This document shows positions 1-5,604 of a DNA stretch of 6,162 bases, piece after piece; the first letter of the stretch is position 1; every line of letters begins with the position of its first letter. Under the pieces are notes generated by a model. The model did not search any database. It worked only from the letters and a program-made list of their open reading frames with translations, and was not told the DNA's origin. Location of the stretch: positions 1 to 6,162 of the forward strand of contig SKVX01000073.1 in assembly GCA_007129225.1 (NCBI GenBank). Reading direction: 5' to 3'. This stretch comes from Halomonas sp. (GTDB taxonomy: Bacteria; Pseudomonadota; Gammaproteobacteria; Pseudomonadales; Halomonadaceae). The position numbers and the translations under genes were made by a program.

Positions 1-72
1 GAGACCATTGCGCGGGGCGAGGCCGTCACCATACAACCGTTTGCTGATATCTGCCGAGGCAACCCTTCATGA
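1..72 (+). CDS. moeA: Molybdopterin molybdotransferase MoeA, C-terminal end only
   Basis: Frame 1 is open from the window edge to a TGA at 70-72 and gives 23 residues. The stretch around RGEAVTIQPF resembles the last beta-barrel segment of MoeA, where E. coli MoeA has a similar 'GEWVEVEPF' near its end. MoeA inserts molybdate into adenylylated molybdopterin in the cytoplasm, the last general step of Moco synthesis. Its stop overlaps the next start as ATGA (69-72), which implies translational coupling with the moaC-moaD gene and a single moe/moa transcript. The identification rests on a short tail plus context, so it is likely but not certain. The rest of the gene lies outside the window. Confidence 0.62.
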   Translation, partial: ETIARGEAVTIQPFADICRGNPS

Positions 73-878
73 CACTGACCCATCTCAACCAACGTGGCGA
101 AGCCCATATGGTGGACGTCGCCGACAAGCCGGAAAGCCGTCGTGAGGCGAGCGCATCCGGATATATCCAGATGAAGCCGGAAACGCTGGCGTTGCTCAGT
201 GAGGGTGGCCTGCCCAAGGGTGACGTGCTGGCGACGGCCAGAATCGCCGGCATCCAGGCCGCCAAGCGGACCCATGAGTTGATTCCACTGTGCCATGCCT
301 TGGCACTGTCCAAGGTCAGCATCACATTTCGCCTTGACGAGGTGGCGTCTCGCGTCGAGGTGAACGCCACTTGTCGCCTCAATGGCCGCACCGGAGTCGA
401 AATGGAGGCCTTGACCGCCGTTGCCGTGGCCTGCCTGACGCTCTATGACATGTGCAAGGCGGTGGACAAGGACATGGAGATCGGCGGTATCCATCTCGAC
501 GCCAAGACCGGGGGCAAGTCCGGAGACTATTACCGTGAAATGACCGCCGCACCGGCACCGATCGTCACCGGTGAGGGGGTGGTGGGTCAGGTCTCCGTGG
601 GCCCGCGCTGCGATATCGAGAACCCCTGTCTGCGGGTCAAGTTTCTCGCCGAGCTGCGTGAACGCCTTGGCGTGAGCGAGCTTTCCCTACCCCTGGATAG
701 CCTCGAAAGTGCCGATGTGGGTGGCTTGAAGGCGGCACTGGTCCAGCGGGACAAGCGCTTCGCACGGCTCTCCGAGGGACGCGTCCTGTGTGCCGTCAAC
801 CAGGTGATGGCGCTGGATAACACGCCCATCACCAATGAAGATGAAATCGCCTTCTTTCCACCGGTCACGGGGGGCTGA
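69..878 (+). CDS. moaC: Fused cyclic pyranopterin monophosphate synthase MoaC and sulfur carrier MoaD
   Basis: This is one uninterrupted 269-residue protein with two complete domains. Residues 1 to about 157 are MoaC, which closes the pyranopterin ring to give cPMP. They include PLCHALALSK, GVEMEALTA, DMCKAV and GGKSGD. The residues expected in the active site are present: K50, H76, E111, E113, D127 and K130, corresponding to E. coli K51, H77 and K131. Residues about 158-187 are an Ala/Pro/Gly/Val-rich linker. Residues about 188-269 are MoaD, a beta-grasp sulfur carrier, ending in FFPPVTGG with the C-terminal Gly-Gly that is adenylylated and thiocarboxylated. E. coli MoaC is about 161 residues and MoaD 81, so both parts are full length. 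The ATG at 69 has GAGG at 56-59 and overlaps the upstream stop. moaE follows one base after the stop. The two domains act at consecutive steps, because cPMP made by MoaC is the substrate of MoaD/MoaE molybdopterin synthase. Confidence 0.93.
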   Translation: MTLTHLNQRGEAHMVDVADKPESRREASASGYIQMKPETLALLSEGGLPKGDVLATARIAGIQAAKRTHELIPLCHALALSKVSITFRLDEVASRVEVNATCRLNGRTGVEMEALTAVAVACLTLYDMCKAVDKDMEIGGIHLDAKTGGKSGDYYREMTAAPAPIVTGEGVVGQVSVGPRCDIENPCLRVKFLAELRERLGVSELSLPLDSLESADVGGLKAALVQRDKRFARLSEGRVLCAVNQVMALDNTPITNEDEIAFFPPVTGG

Positions 879-879
879 T

Positions 880-1362
880 ATGGTGCAGGCAGCCAAGGTC
901 CAGGTTCGGCATGAGCCCTTCGATGCGGGGGTCGAACAGCAGCGATTGCTGGCAGGACGTTCCGATATCGGTGCCGTGGTCAGCTTTACCGGCCTGGTGC
1001 GCGACTTCAATGAGCGCCCCGACGTCACGGCACTGACCCTTGAGCACTATCCGGGCATGACCGAATCGGCGCTGGGCGACATCGTCACCGAGGCCGAGGT
1101 GCGTTGGCCGCTTCAGGGTGTCCGCCTCATTCACCGTGTTGGACGCATGACGCCGGGAGATCCTATCGTACTGGTAGTCGTGGCCAGCGCACATCGCCGG
1201 CAGGCCTTCGAGGCCTGTGATTTCATCATGGACTATCTCAAGACCCGTGCACCGTTCTGGAAAAAGGAGCACAGTGTCTCGGGCGACTACTGGGTCGCAG
1301 AACGCGTATCCGATCATCAGGATGCCAGCCGCTGGGAGGGCGATAATGACAACAGCCTCTGA
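880..1362 (+). CDS. moaE: Molybdopterin synthase catalytic subunit MoaE
   Basis: The protein has 160 residues; E. coli MoaE has 150. With thiocarboxylated MoaD it transfers two sulfurs to cPMP to make molybdopterin. Family signatures visible are the GAVVSFTGLVRDFN region (31-44), LEHYPGM (54-60), HRVGRM (85-90) and LKTRAPFWKKE (120-130). K121 and K128 keep the seven-residue spacing of the E. coli catalytic pair K119 and K126. The start at 880 lies one base after the moaC-moaD stop and is preceded by a G-rich stretch (869-874). An in-frame ATG at 835 lies inside the MoaD coding region and is not needed. The 3' end overlaps moaA by 17 bp. Its partner MoaD is supplied by the C-terminal half of the upstream fusion protein. 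Confidence 0.95.
   Translation: MVQAAKVQVRHEPFDAGVEQQRLLAGRSDIGAVVSFTGLVRDFNERPDVTALTLEHYPGMTESALGDIVTEAEVRWPLQGVRLIHRVGRMTPGDPIVLVVVASAHRRQAFEACDFIMDYLKTRAPFWKKEHSVSGDYWVAERVSDHQDASRWEGDNDNSL
1334..1340 (+). promoter_or_regulatory. Ribosome binding site that fixes the moaA start
   Basis: GGGAGGG lies five bases before the ATG at 1346, inside the end of moaE. It supports starting moaA there, with a 17-bp overlap, rather than at the in-frame ATG at 1217, which would add 43 residues with no family counterpart. Confidence 0.75.
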
Positions 1363-2344
1363 GCTGATCGACGACTTCGGCAGACGAGTCCGTTATGTGC
1401 GCATCTCCGTGACGGATCGCTGCGACTTTCGCTGCGTCTATTGCATGAGCGAGGAGATGACCTTCCTGCCACGGGCCCAGATTCTCACGCTGGAGGAGCT
1501 GGGAACCGTGGCGCGGGCCTTCGTGGAAATGGGGGTGGAAAAGGTACGCCTCACGGGGGGCGAGCCCTTGGTCAGGCGAGATATCGACCGCCTCGTCGAG
1601 GACATTGGTGGCCTACCAGGGCTCAGGGATTTCGCCATGACCACCAATGGGGCCGGCCTGGTAAAACATGCCCAGCGCCTGCGGGATGCGGGGCTCAAGC
1701 GGCTCAATATCAGTCTCGATACCCTCGATGTCGAGCGTTTTCGTCAATTGACCCGAACCGGTGACCTGGTCCGCGTGCTGGATGGCATCCGCGCGGCAAA
1801 GGCGGCAGGCTTCGAGCGCATCAAGCTCAATGCCGTCGTGCTCAAGGGACGCAATGACGACGAAGTGGTTGACCTGGTGGACTTCGCTCGCGCCGAAGGG
1901 CTCGATATCAGCTTCATCGAGGAGATGCCGCTGGGCGATGTCTCGGACCACTCCCGTGCCGAAACCTTCTGTTCCAGCGACGAAGTCCAAGACCTGATCG
2001 AGGAGCGTCACCCCCTGATTCCGACCACGGAGTCCACGCTGGGCCCGTCGCGTTACTTTCGCATGGCAGACAGCGACTCGAGAGTGGGATTCATCTCACC
2101 GCACAGCCACAACTTCTGTGCGACCTGCAATCGGGTCAGGGTGACCGTCGAGGGCCGGCTGTTGCTCTGCCTGGGCAATGAACACTCCGTCGATCTGCGT
2201 GCCGTACTGCGCCGTCATCCCGGCGATATCGACGCCTTGAAGAAAGCTATCGTCGAAGCCCTGCCCCTCAAGCCCGAACGCCACCATTTTACGACCGATG
2301 GCGATGTGCAGGTTGTGCGCTTCATGAACATGACGGGTGGATAA
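1346..2344 (+). CDS. moaA: GTP 3',8-cyclase MoaA (radical SAM)
   Basis: The protein has 332 residues; E. coli MoaA has 329. It is a radical S-adenosylmethionine enzyme that converts GTP to 3',8-cyclo-7,8-dihydro-GTP, the substrate of MoaC. The N-terminal [4Fe-4S] cluster motif is C26-x3-C30-x2-C33, followed by GGEP at 71-74 (SAM contact) and NISLDTLD in the TIM-barrel core. The second, substrate-binding cluster is C258-x2-C261-x13-C275. The C-terminus is MNMTGG, matching the conserved terminal Gly-Gly that reaches into the active site in this family. No key residue is missing. It is the last gene of the moe/moa block: its TAA at 2342-2344 is followed by a spacer, and the next gene has its own promoter. 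Confidence 0.96.
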   Translation: MTTASELIDDFGRRVRYVRISVTDRCDFRCVYCMSEEMTFLPRAQILTLEELGTVARAFVEMGVEKVRLTGGEPLVRRDIDRLVEDIGGLPGLRDFAMTTNGAGLVKHAQRLRDAGLKRLNISLDTLDVERFRQLTRTGDLVRVLDGIRAAKAAGFERIKLNAVVLKGRNDDEVVDLVDFARAEGLDISFIEEMPLGDVSDHSRAETFCSSDEVQDLIEERHPLIPTTESTLGPSRYFRMADSDSRVGFISPHSHNFCATCNRVRVTVEGRLLLCLGNEHSVDLRAVLRRHPGDIDALKKAIVEALPLKPERHHFTTDGDVQVVRFMNMTGG

Positions 2345-2413
2345 CTCTCCCCTCGGCCTTTCTTTTTCGCTGCTAATTGCAAGGAAAAAGTCGCAACTCC
2401 ACTTGTTCATTTC

Positions 2414-2441
2414 TTGCCAATTGGTCATCACCACATATACT
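2414..2441 (+). promoter_or_regulatory. Sigma-70-type promoter for the H-NS-like gene
   Basis: A -35 box TTGCCA (2414-2419) and a -10 box TATACT (2436-2441) are separated by 16 bp. They lie in a spacer visibly richer in A and T than its surroundings. Transcription would start near 2448 and leave a leader of about 47 bases before the ATG at 2495. The boxes match consensus well, but the call is by eye. Confidence 0.55.
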
Positions 2442-2483
2442 TTTGACGAGTAAGCCATTCAGCTTGCTCGTTGATTTATGTAT

Positions 2484-2491
2484 GGAGGAGG
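2484..2491 (+). promoter_or_regulatory. Strong ribosome binding site that fixes the H-NS-like start
   Basis: GGAGGAGG lies directly before the ATG at 2495. It excludes the ATG at 2471, which is in frame but upstream of this site and would add MIYVWRRP. Confidence 0.8.
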
Positions 2492-2494
2492 CCA

Positions 2495-2788
2495 ATGTCC
2501 AGCGAAACCCTGGAGCGCATCGCCCGTAACAAGAACGTGGCTCGTGCCGCTGCTCGCCAGTTGAGCATGGAGCAGCTGAATAAGCTCTCCGATGTCATTG
2601 GTGAGGTAATCGAGCAGAAAAAAGAAGAAGACAAGCTTCGCGAAAAGGAGGAGGCGGACAAGGAGCGGAAGCTGGCCGAGATCCGCGAGGCCATGAGCGA
2701 TGCCGGCCTTTCTGTGGAAGATCTCGTGGGTGAGCCGCCGCGTCGTAAACGTGGGCGTCCACCGAAGAAGAACGCAGGGGGCTCATGA
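2495..2788 (+). CDS. Short H-NS-like nucleoid protein with AT-hook tail
   Basis: The protein has 97 residues and is very rich in Lys, Glu and Arg. Residues about 4-78 resemble the H-NS N-terminal region. There is a short helix with ARAAARQLSMEQLNKL (compare RAQAR...LE.LE in E. coli H-NS). A long charged coiled coil follows (about 33-66), then an 'AGLSVEDLV' segment (70-78) matching the 'DGIDPNELL' element. The C-terminal domain of H-NS, with its aromatic residues and QGR/RGR loop, is absent. In its place residues 83-92 form a basic AT-hook-like tail, RRKRGRPPKK. The expected role is DNA binding in AT-rich minor grooves, oligomerisation and gene silencing. Because the usual domain is missing, it might instead modulate another H-NS protein. 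I looked for the missing domain in the other frames downstream and did not see it, so a simple frameshift is unlikely. It has its own promoter and is monocistronic. Family membership is fairly secure; function is inferred. Confidence 0.72.
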   Translation: MSSETLERIARNKNVARAAARQLSMEQLNKLSDVIGEVIEQKKEEDKLREKEEADKERKLAEIREAMSDAGLSVEDLVGEPPRRKRGRPPKKNAGGS

Positions 2789-2826
2789 TCGCTCAGTAGC
2801 CGCTTTACCTGGCGATTTGGAATGTG

Positions 2827-2866
2827 AGGTACGGAGGAGCTTGAGCGACGTCCCTCGTATCCTTTT
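2827..2866 (+). terminator. Probable intrinsic terminator of the H-NS-like gene
   Basis: AGGTACGGAGG (2827-2837) can pair with CCTCGTATCCT (2853-2863) to form ten base pairs with one bulged base on each side and a 15-base loop. TTTT (2863-2866) follows. It sits in the 98-bp gap between two convergent genes. On the - strand no T-tract follows the hairpin, so it would act for the + strand gene. The long loop and short T-tract limit confidence. Confidence 0.42.
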
Positions 2867-2886
2867 GGCCCTGGCGTGACGTGCAG

Positions 2887-4563
2887 TCAGTCTCTTTCAC
2901 CGAATGCCGGGGCTTCCACCGCCAGTAACTGGAGATGTATATCCGGCAACTGGCGCAGATGATCCGCCAGCCAGGCCGTCAGCATGGGCTGCAGTGCCAG
3001 ACGCAGTTCCGCCAGGCTCTCGGCGTGTAATTCCTCCAGCCGTTCGTCCAGCCAGTCGGCGAGGGCATCCTCATCAAGCGCGCTGACTCGGTGTGCATCC
3101 AGCATCAATCGTCCGATTCGTGTCCAACCCGGGCCGGTCGATGCGATCGGCAGCGCAAGATGCAGAATGCCGTGACGCGAGGAACCACGTTCGGCAGCCA
3201 ATCCCGGCAGTGGCGTGACGGCATTCTGGCTGACGATGCAGGGGCGCTGGGGGTGGCGAGCCTCCAGGGTAAGGCCATCGGCATCCAGGCGAATCAGGTC
3301 GCCATTGACGGGGGCCAGCGGCGCTTCGATGCCGAGGGTTTCGGCGAGCGCTCGATGGGCGCGCTGATGCTGGGGTTCCCCATGTACCGGCAGGAGGTGC
3401 TTCGGTTTGATCCAGCCATAGAAGATGCGCAGCTCCTCCTGGGCCGGATGGCCGGAAGCATGCAGTTCCGGGTGATTGAACTCATCCCAGATGGCGACAC
3501 CGAGACGCCTGAGTCCATGTTTGAGGCGCTCGATCTGCGGCTCATTGCCGGGAATCGCCTTGGCCGAGAAGATCACGGTATCGCCCGGGTTCAATTCGAG
3601 GCTGCTGTGCCTGTCGTTGGCCAGGCGGCTCAGCGCCGCGCGAGGTTCGCCCTGGCTGCCGGTGGCGATGACCAGCACCTCTTCCGGGGGCAGATAGCCG
3701 AGGTCTCTGACCGGGACCAGTGGTGGCATGTCGTCCAGATAGCCAAGACCCCGAGCCACGCCCACCATGCGCTCCATGGCCCGCCCCATCAGGCTAACCC
3801 GGCGGCCACAGCGCTCTGCGGCCAGCGCAATGGCCAGCACCCTGGCCAGGTTGCTGGCGAAGCAGGAGACAACCACCCGGCCGGTGCACTGGTTTAGCCG
3901 ATGTTCGAGGGCACGCGCTACTTCGCCCTCGCTGCGTGAGTGGCCGGGGAGGGGGGCATTGGTGGAATCCCCCACGACCAGATCCACCGGTGCCAGGGCC
4001 TGGAAAAGGGAGCCCTTAACGGGGTGGCCGATCAAGGGTTCGGGGTCGAGCTTCCAGTCGCCGGTGTGGAGCACCCGATAGCCACCCGCGGCGATCAACA
4101 GTGCACAGCTCTCCGGTATGGAGTGGGTCAGTGGCAGGTAACGCAGGGTGAAGGGCCCCGTTTCCAGTGCCTCCCCCGGGTCGATCACCTGGATGGCATC
4201 GGTGGCCAGGCCGCGCTCGGTGAACTTGGCCCGGAGCAGTCCGGCCGCCAACGGAGTGGCATGCACCGGACATTGCCACCTTGGCCAGAGCCAGGCGGCG
4301 GCACCGATATGATCTTCATGGCCATGGGTGATGATCAGGGCGGAGGGCGTAATCCCCAGGGCGTCGGCGGTATCCAGGCTGGGAACTTGAAGCGGGCTAT
4401 CGGGAAGGTCCTGGCGGATCATCATGCCGCAATCGACGGCGATCCATTCGTCGGCATGACCGTAGAGGCCCAGGTTCATGCCTATCTCACCACAACCGCC
4501 CAGCGGCAGGAAATGAAGCGGTTTTCTACGGCGCGGGCGAATGGTGGCGCTGGATGCAATCAT
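2887..4563 (-). CDS. rnj: Ribonuclease J, beta-CASP metallo-beta-lactamase nuclease
   Basis: From the ATG at 4563 the protein has 558 residues, close to B. subtilis RNase J1 (about 555). RNase J is a zinc-dependent 5'-3' exonuclease and endonuclease of RNA decay and processing. The N-terminal PLGGCGEIGMN (20-30) is a family hallmark. Metal and catalytic motifs in order are HGHEDH (80-85), H147 in LTHSIPES, D169 in TGDWKLD, and D199 in DSTNA. Further on come GRAMERMVGVARGLGYL, ATGSQGEP, H368 in HASGH, and H394 in PVHGE. The remaining part after about residue 450 is the linker and C-terminal dimerisation domain. A GTG at 4596 would add 11 residues, but it has no ribosome binding site and overlaps a likely -10 box, so I prefer 4563. 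The gene converges on the H-NS-like gene and diverges from purU. RNase J is scattered among gammaproteobacteria, which mostly rely on RNase E. Confidence 0.93.
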   Translation of the reverse strand: MIASSATIRPRRRKPLHFLPLGGCGEIGMNLGLYGHADEWIAVDCGMMIRQDLPDSPLQVPSLDTADALGITPSALIITHGHEDHIGAAAWLWPRWQCPVHATPLAAGLLRAKFTERGLATDAIQVIDPGEALETGPFTLRYLPLTHSIPESCALLIAAGGYRVLHTGDWKLDPEPLIGHPVKGSLFQALAPVDLVVGDSTNAPLPGHSRSEGEVARALEHRLNQCTGRVVVSCFASNLARVLAIALAAERCGRRVSLMGRAMERMVGVARGLGYLDDMPPLVPVRDLGYLPPEEVLVIATGSQGEPRAALSRLANDRHSSLELNPGDTVIFSAKAIPGNEPQIERLKHGLRRLGVAIWDEFNHPELHASGHPAQEELRIFYGWIKPKHLLPVHGEPQHQRAHRALAETLGIEAPLAPVNGDLIRLDADGLTLEARHPQRPCIVSQNAVTPLPGLAAERGSSRHGILHLALPIASTGPGWTRIGRLMLDAHRVSALDEDALADWLDERLEELHAESLAELRLALQPMLTAWLADHLRQLPDIHLQLLAVEAPAFGERD

Positions 4564-4594
4564 CAGTACTTCATGTTCAGGCAATGGAGTCTTC

Positions 4595-4624
4595 ACTATA
4601 CGGGATCGTCGCTGCCTACCACAA
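4595..4624 (-). promoter_or_regulatory. Candidate promoter for ribonuclease J
   Basis: Read on the - strand, TTGTGG (4624-4619) and TATAGT (4600-4595) are separated by 18 bp. The -10 matches consensus at five of six positions; the -35 is weak. Transcription would begin near 4588, about 25 bases before the ATG at 4563. This makes the GTG at 4596 an unlikely start. Confidence 0.4.
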
Positions 4625-4681
4625 TGCAGGCTCCAGGGGCTCCGTACCCCTTTTCGACGTGTCTCATGCCCGCGAGTTCGC

Positions 4682-4687
4682 TACAAT
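4682..4687 (+). promoter_or_regulatory. Candidate -10 box for purU
   Basis: TACAAT followed by GCGCGC lies 41 bp before the purU ATG, where a -10 element is expected. No convincing -35 sits 16-18 bp upstream; TTCGAC at 4653-4658 is too far away. Activator help or a weak promoter is possible. The purU start has no clear Shine-Dalgarno sequence either. Confidence 0.35.
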
Positions 4688-4728
4688 GCGCGCTCTCCGA
4701 TCCACGCTCAGCAAGTCGATGGTTGCCC

Positions 4729-5583
4729 ATGTCACACTACTACCGTCTGGTCGTCTCCTGTCCCGATCGCCGCGGCATCGTGGCCCGTGTCTCCGGCTTC
4801 ATTTCCGGCCATGGCGGCTCCATCACCGAGGCGAGCCAGCACTCCGACCTGGCGTCGGGCCGCTTCTTCATGCGCTATGAAATCCTCTCCGATTCCATCG
4901 CCATGACGGGGGACGAGCTGCGAAACGCTTTCGAACCGGTGGCGCGGGAATTCGACATGGACTGGGCCCTGCGCGATACGCGCCGGCGCCAGCGTGTGGT
5001 GGTCATGGTGTCCCGTGAATCCCACTGCCTGGTGGACCTGCTCTACCGCTGGACCGCCGGGGAGATGGAGGGCGACATTGTCGGCGTGATCTCCAACCAT
5101 CCCGACTTGCGGGGCATGGTGGAGTGGCATGGTCTGCCCTATTTTCACGTGCCCGTTGATGCCACCGACAAGGCCGCAGCATTTTCCGAGATGGAGGCCC
5201 AGGTCGAGGCGCTGGAGGCCGACACGGTGGTGCTGGCGCGCTACATGCAGATCCTGCCCCCCAGCCTTTGCCGGCGATACGCCGGGCGGGTGATCAATAT
5301 TCATCACAGCTTCCTGCCGTCGTTTGCGGGCGCGCGCCCGTATCATCAGGCCCACGACAGGGGGGTCAAGCTGATTGGCGCCACCTGCCACTATGTGACC
5401 GAGGAGCTGGATGCGGGCCCCATCATCGAGCAGGATATCCATCGGGTCAGTCACTGTCATACCCCCGGGGATCTGGTTCGGTTCGGCCGCGATGTGGAGA
5501 AAGCCGTGCTGGCGCGGGGGCTGCGCTGGCACCTGGAGGATCGCGTGCTCATCCATGGCAACAAGACGGTCGTCTTTGCCTGA
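4729..5583 (+). CDS. purU: Formyltetrahydrofolate deformylase PurU
   Basis: The protein has 284 residues; E. coli PurU has 280. It hydrolyses 10-formyl-tetrahydrofolate to formate and tetrahydrofolate, which balances one-carbon pools and supplies formate for purine synthesis. Residues 1 to about 84 are an ACT regulatory domain starting with YRLVVSCPDRRGIVARVSGF. In E. coli, PurU activity responds to methionine and glycine. Residues about 88-284 are the formyltransferase-type catalytic domain. The Asn-His-Asp triad is N190, H192 (NIHHSFLP) and D228 (ELDAGP), with the same spacing as N106, H108 and D144 of E. coli PurN. GARPYHQA and GATCHYV are also typical of PurU. The frame stays open upstream to about 3940, but that part is antisense to ribonuclease J. 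The ACT domain starts at once after the ATG at 4729, so I chose that start. The next gene begins 21 bp after the stop and is probably co-transcribed. Confidence 0.95.
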   Translation: MSHYYRLVVSCPDRRGIVARVSGFISGHGGSITEASQHSDLASGRFFMRYEILSDSIAMTGDELRNAFEPVAREFDMDWALRDTRRRQRVVVMVSRESHCLVDLLYRWTAGEMEGDIVGVISNHPDLRGMVEWHGLPYFHVPVDATDKAAAFSEMEAQVEALEADTVVLARYMQILPPSLCRRYAGRVINIHHSFLPSFAGARPYHQAHDRGVKLIGATCHYVTEELDAGPIIEQDIHRVSHCHTPGDLVRFGRDVEKAVLARGLRWHLEDRVLIHGNKTVVFA

Positions 5584-5604
5584 GCCTGCAAGCTGGAGGC
5601 GCAC

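Noticed and set aside
1217..1345. 43-residue N-terminal extension of moaA
   Set aside because: It lies inside moaE in another frame and has no counterpart in MoaA. The ATG at 1346 has a strong ribosome binding site and gives the usual length.
2357..2396. Inverted repeat CTTTTTC/GAAAAAG after moaA as an intrinsic terminator
   Set aside because: The stem is only seven A/T-dominated pairs with a 15-base loop and no following T-tract, so it does not fit an intrinsic terminator.
2788..2816. Hairpin ATCGC(T)CAG / CTGGCGAT at the end of the H-NS-like gene as its terminator
   Set aside because: The stem has eight pairs with a bulge, a 12-base loop and only TTT after it. The structure at 2827-2866 is a better candidate.
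3091..3897. 268-codon + strand open frame
   Set aside because: It lies wholly antisense to ribonuclease J, whose motifs are intact in the same interval. It is a by-product of high GC content.
3940..4728. Long + strand open frame that runs directly into purU and could look like an N-terminal extension
   Set aside because: It is antisense to the conserved ribonuclease J coding region, has no recognisable domain, and the PurU ACT domain begins right at the ATG at 4729.
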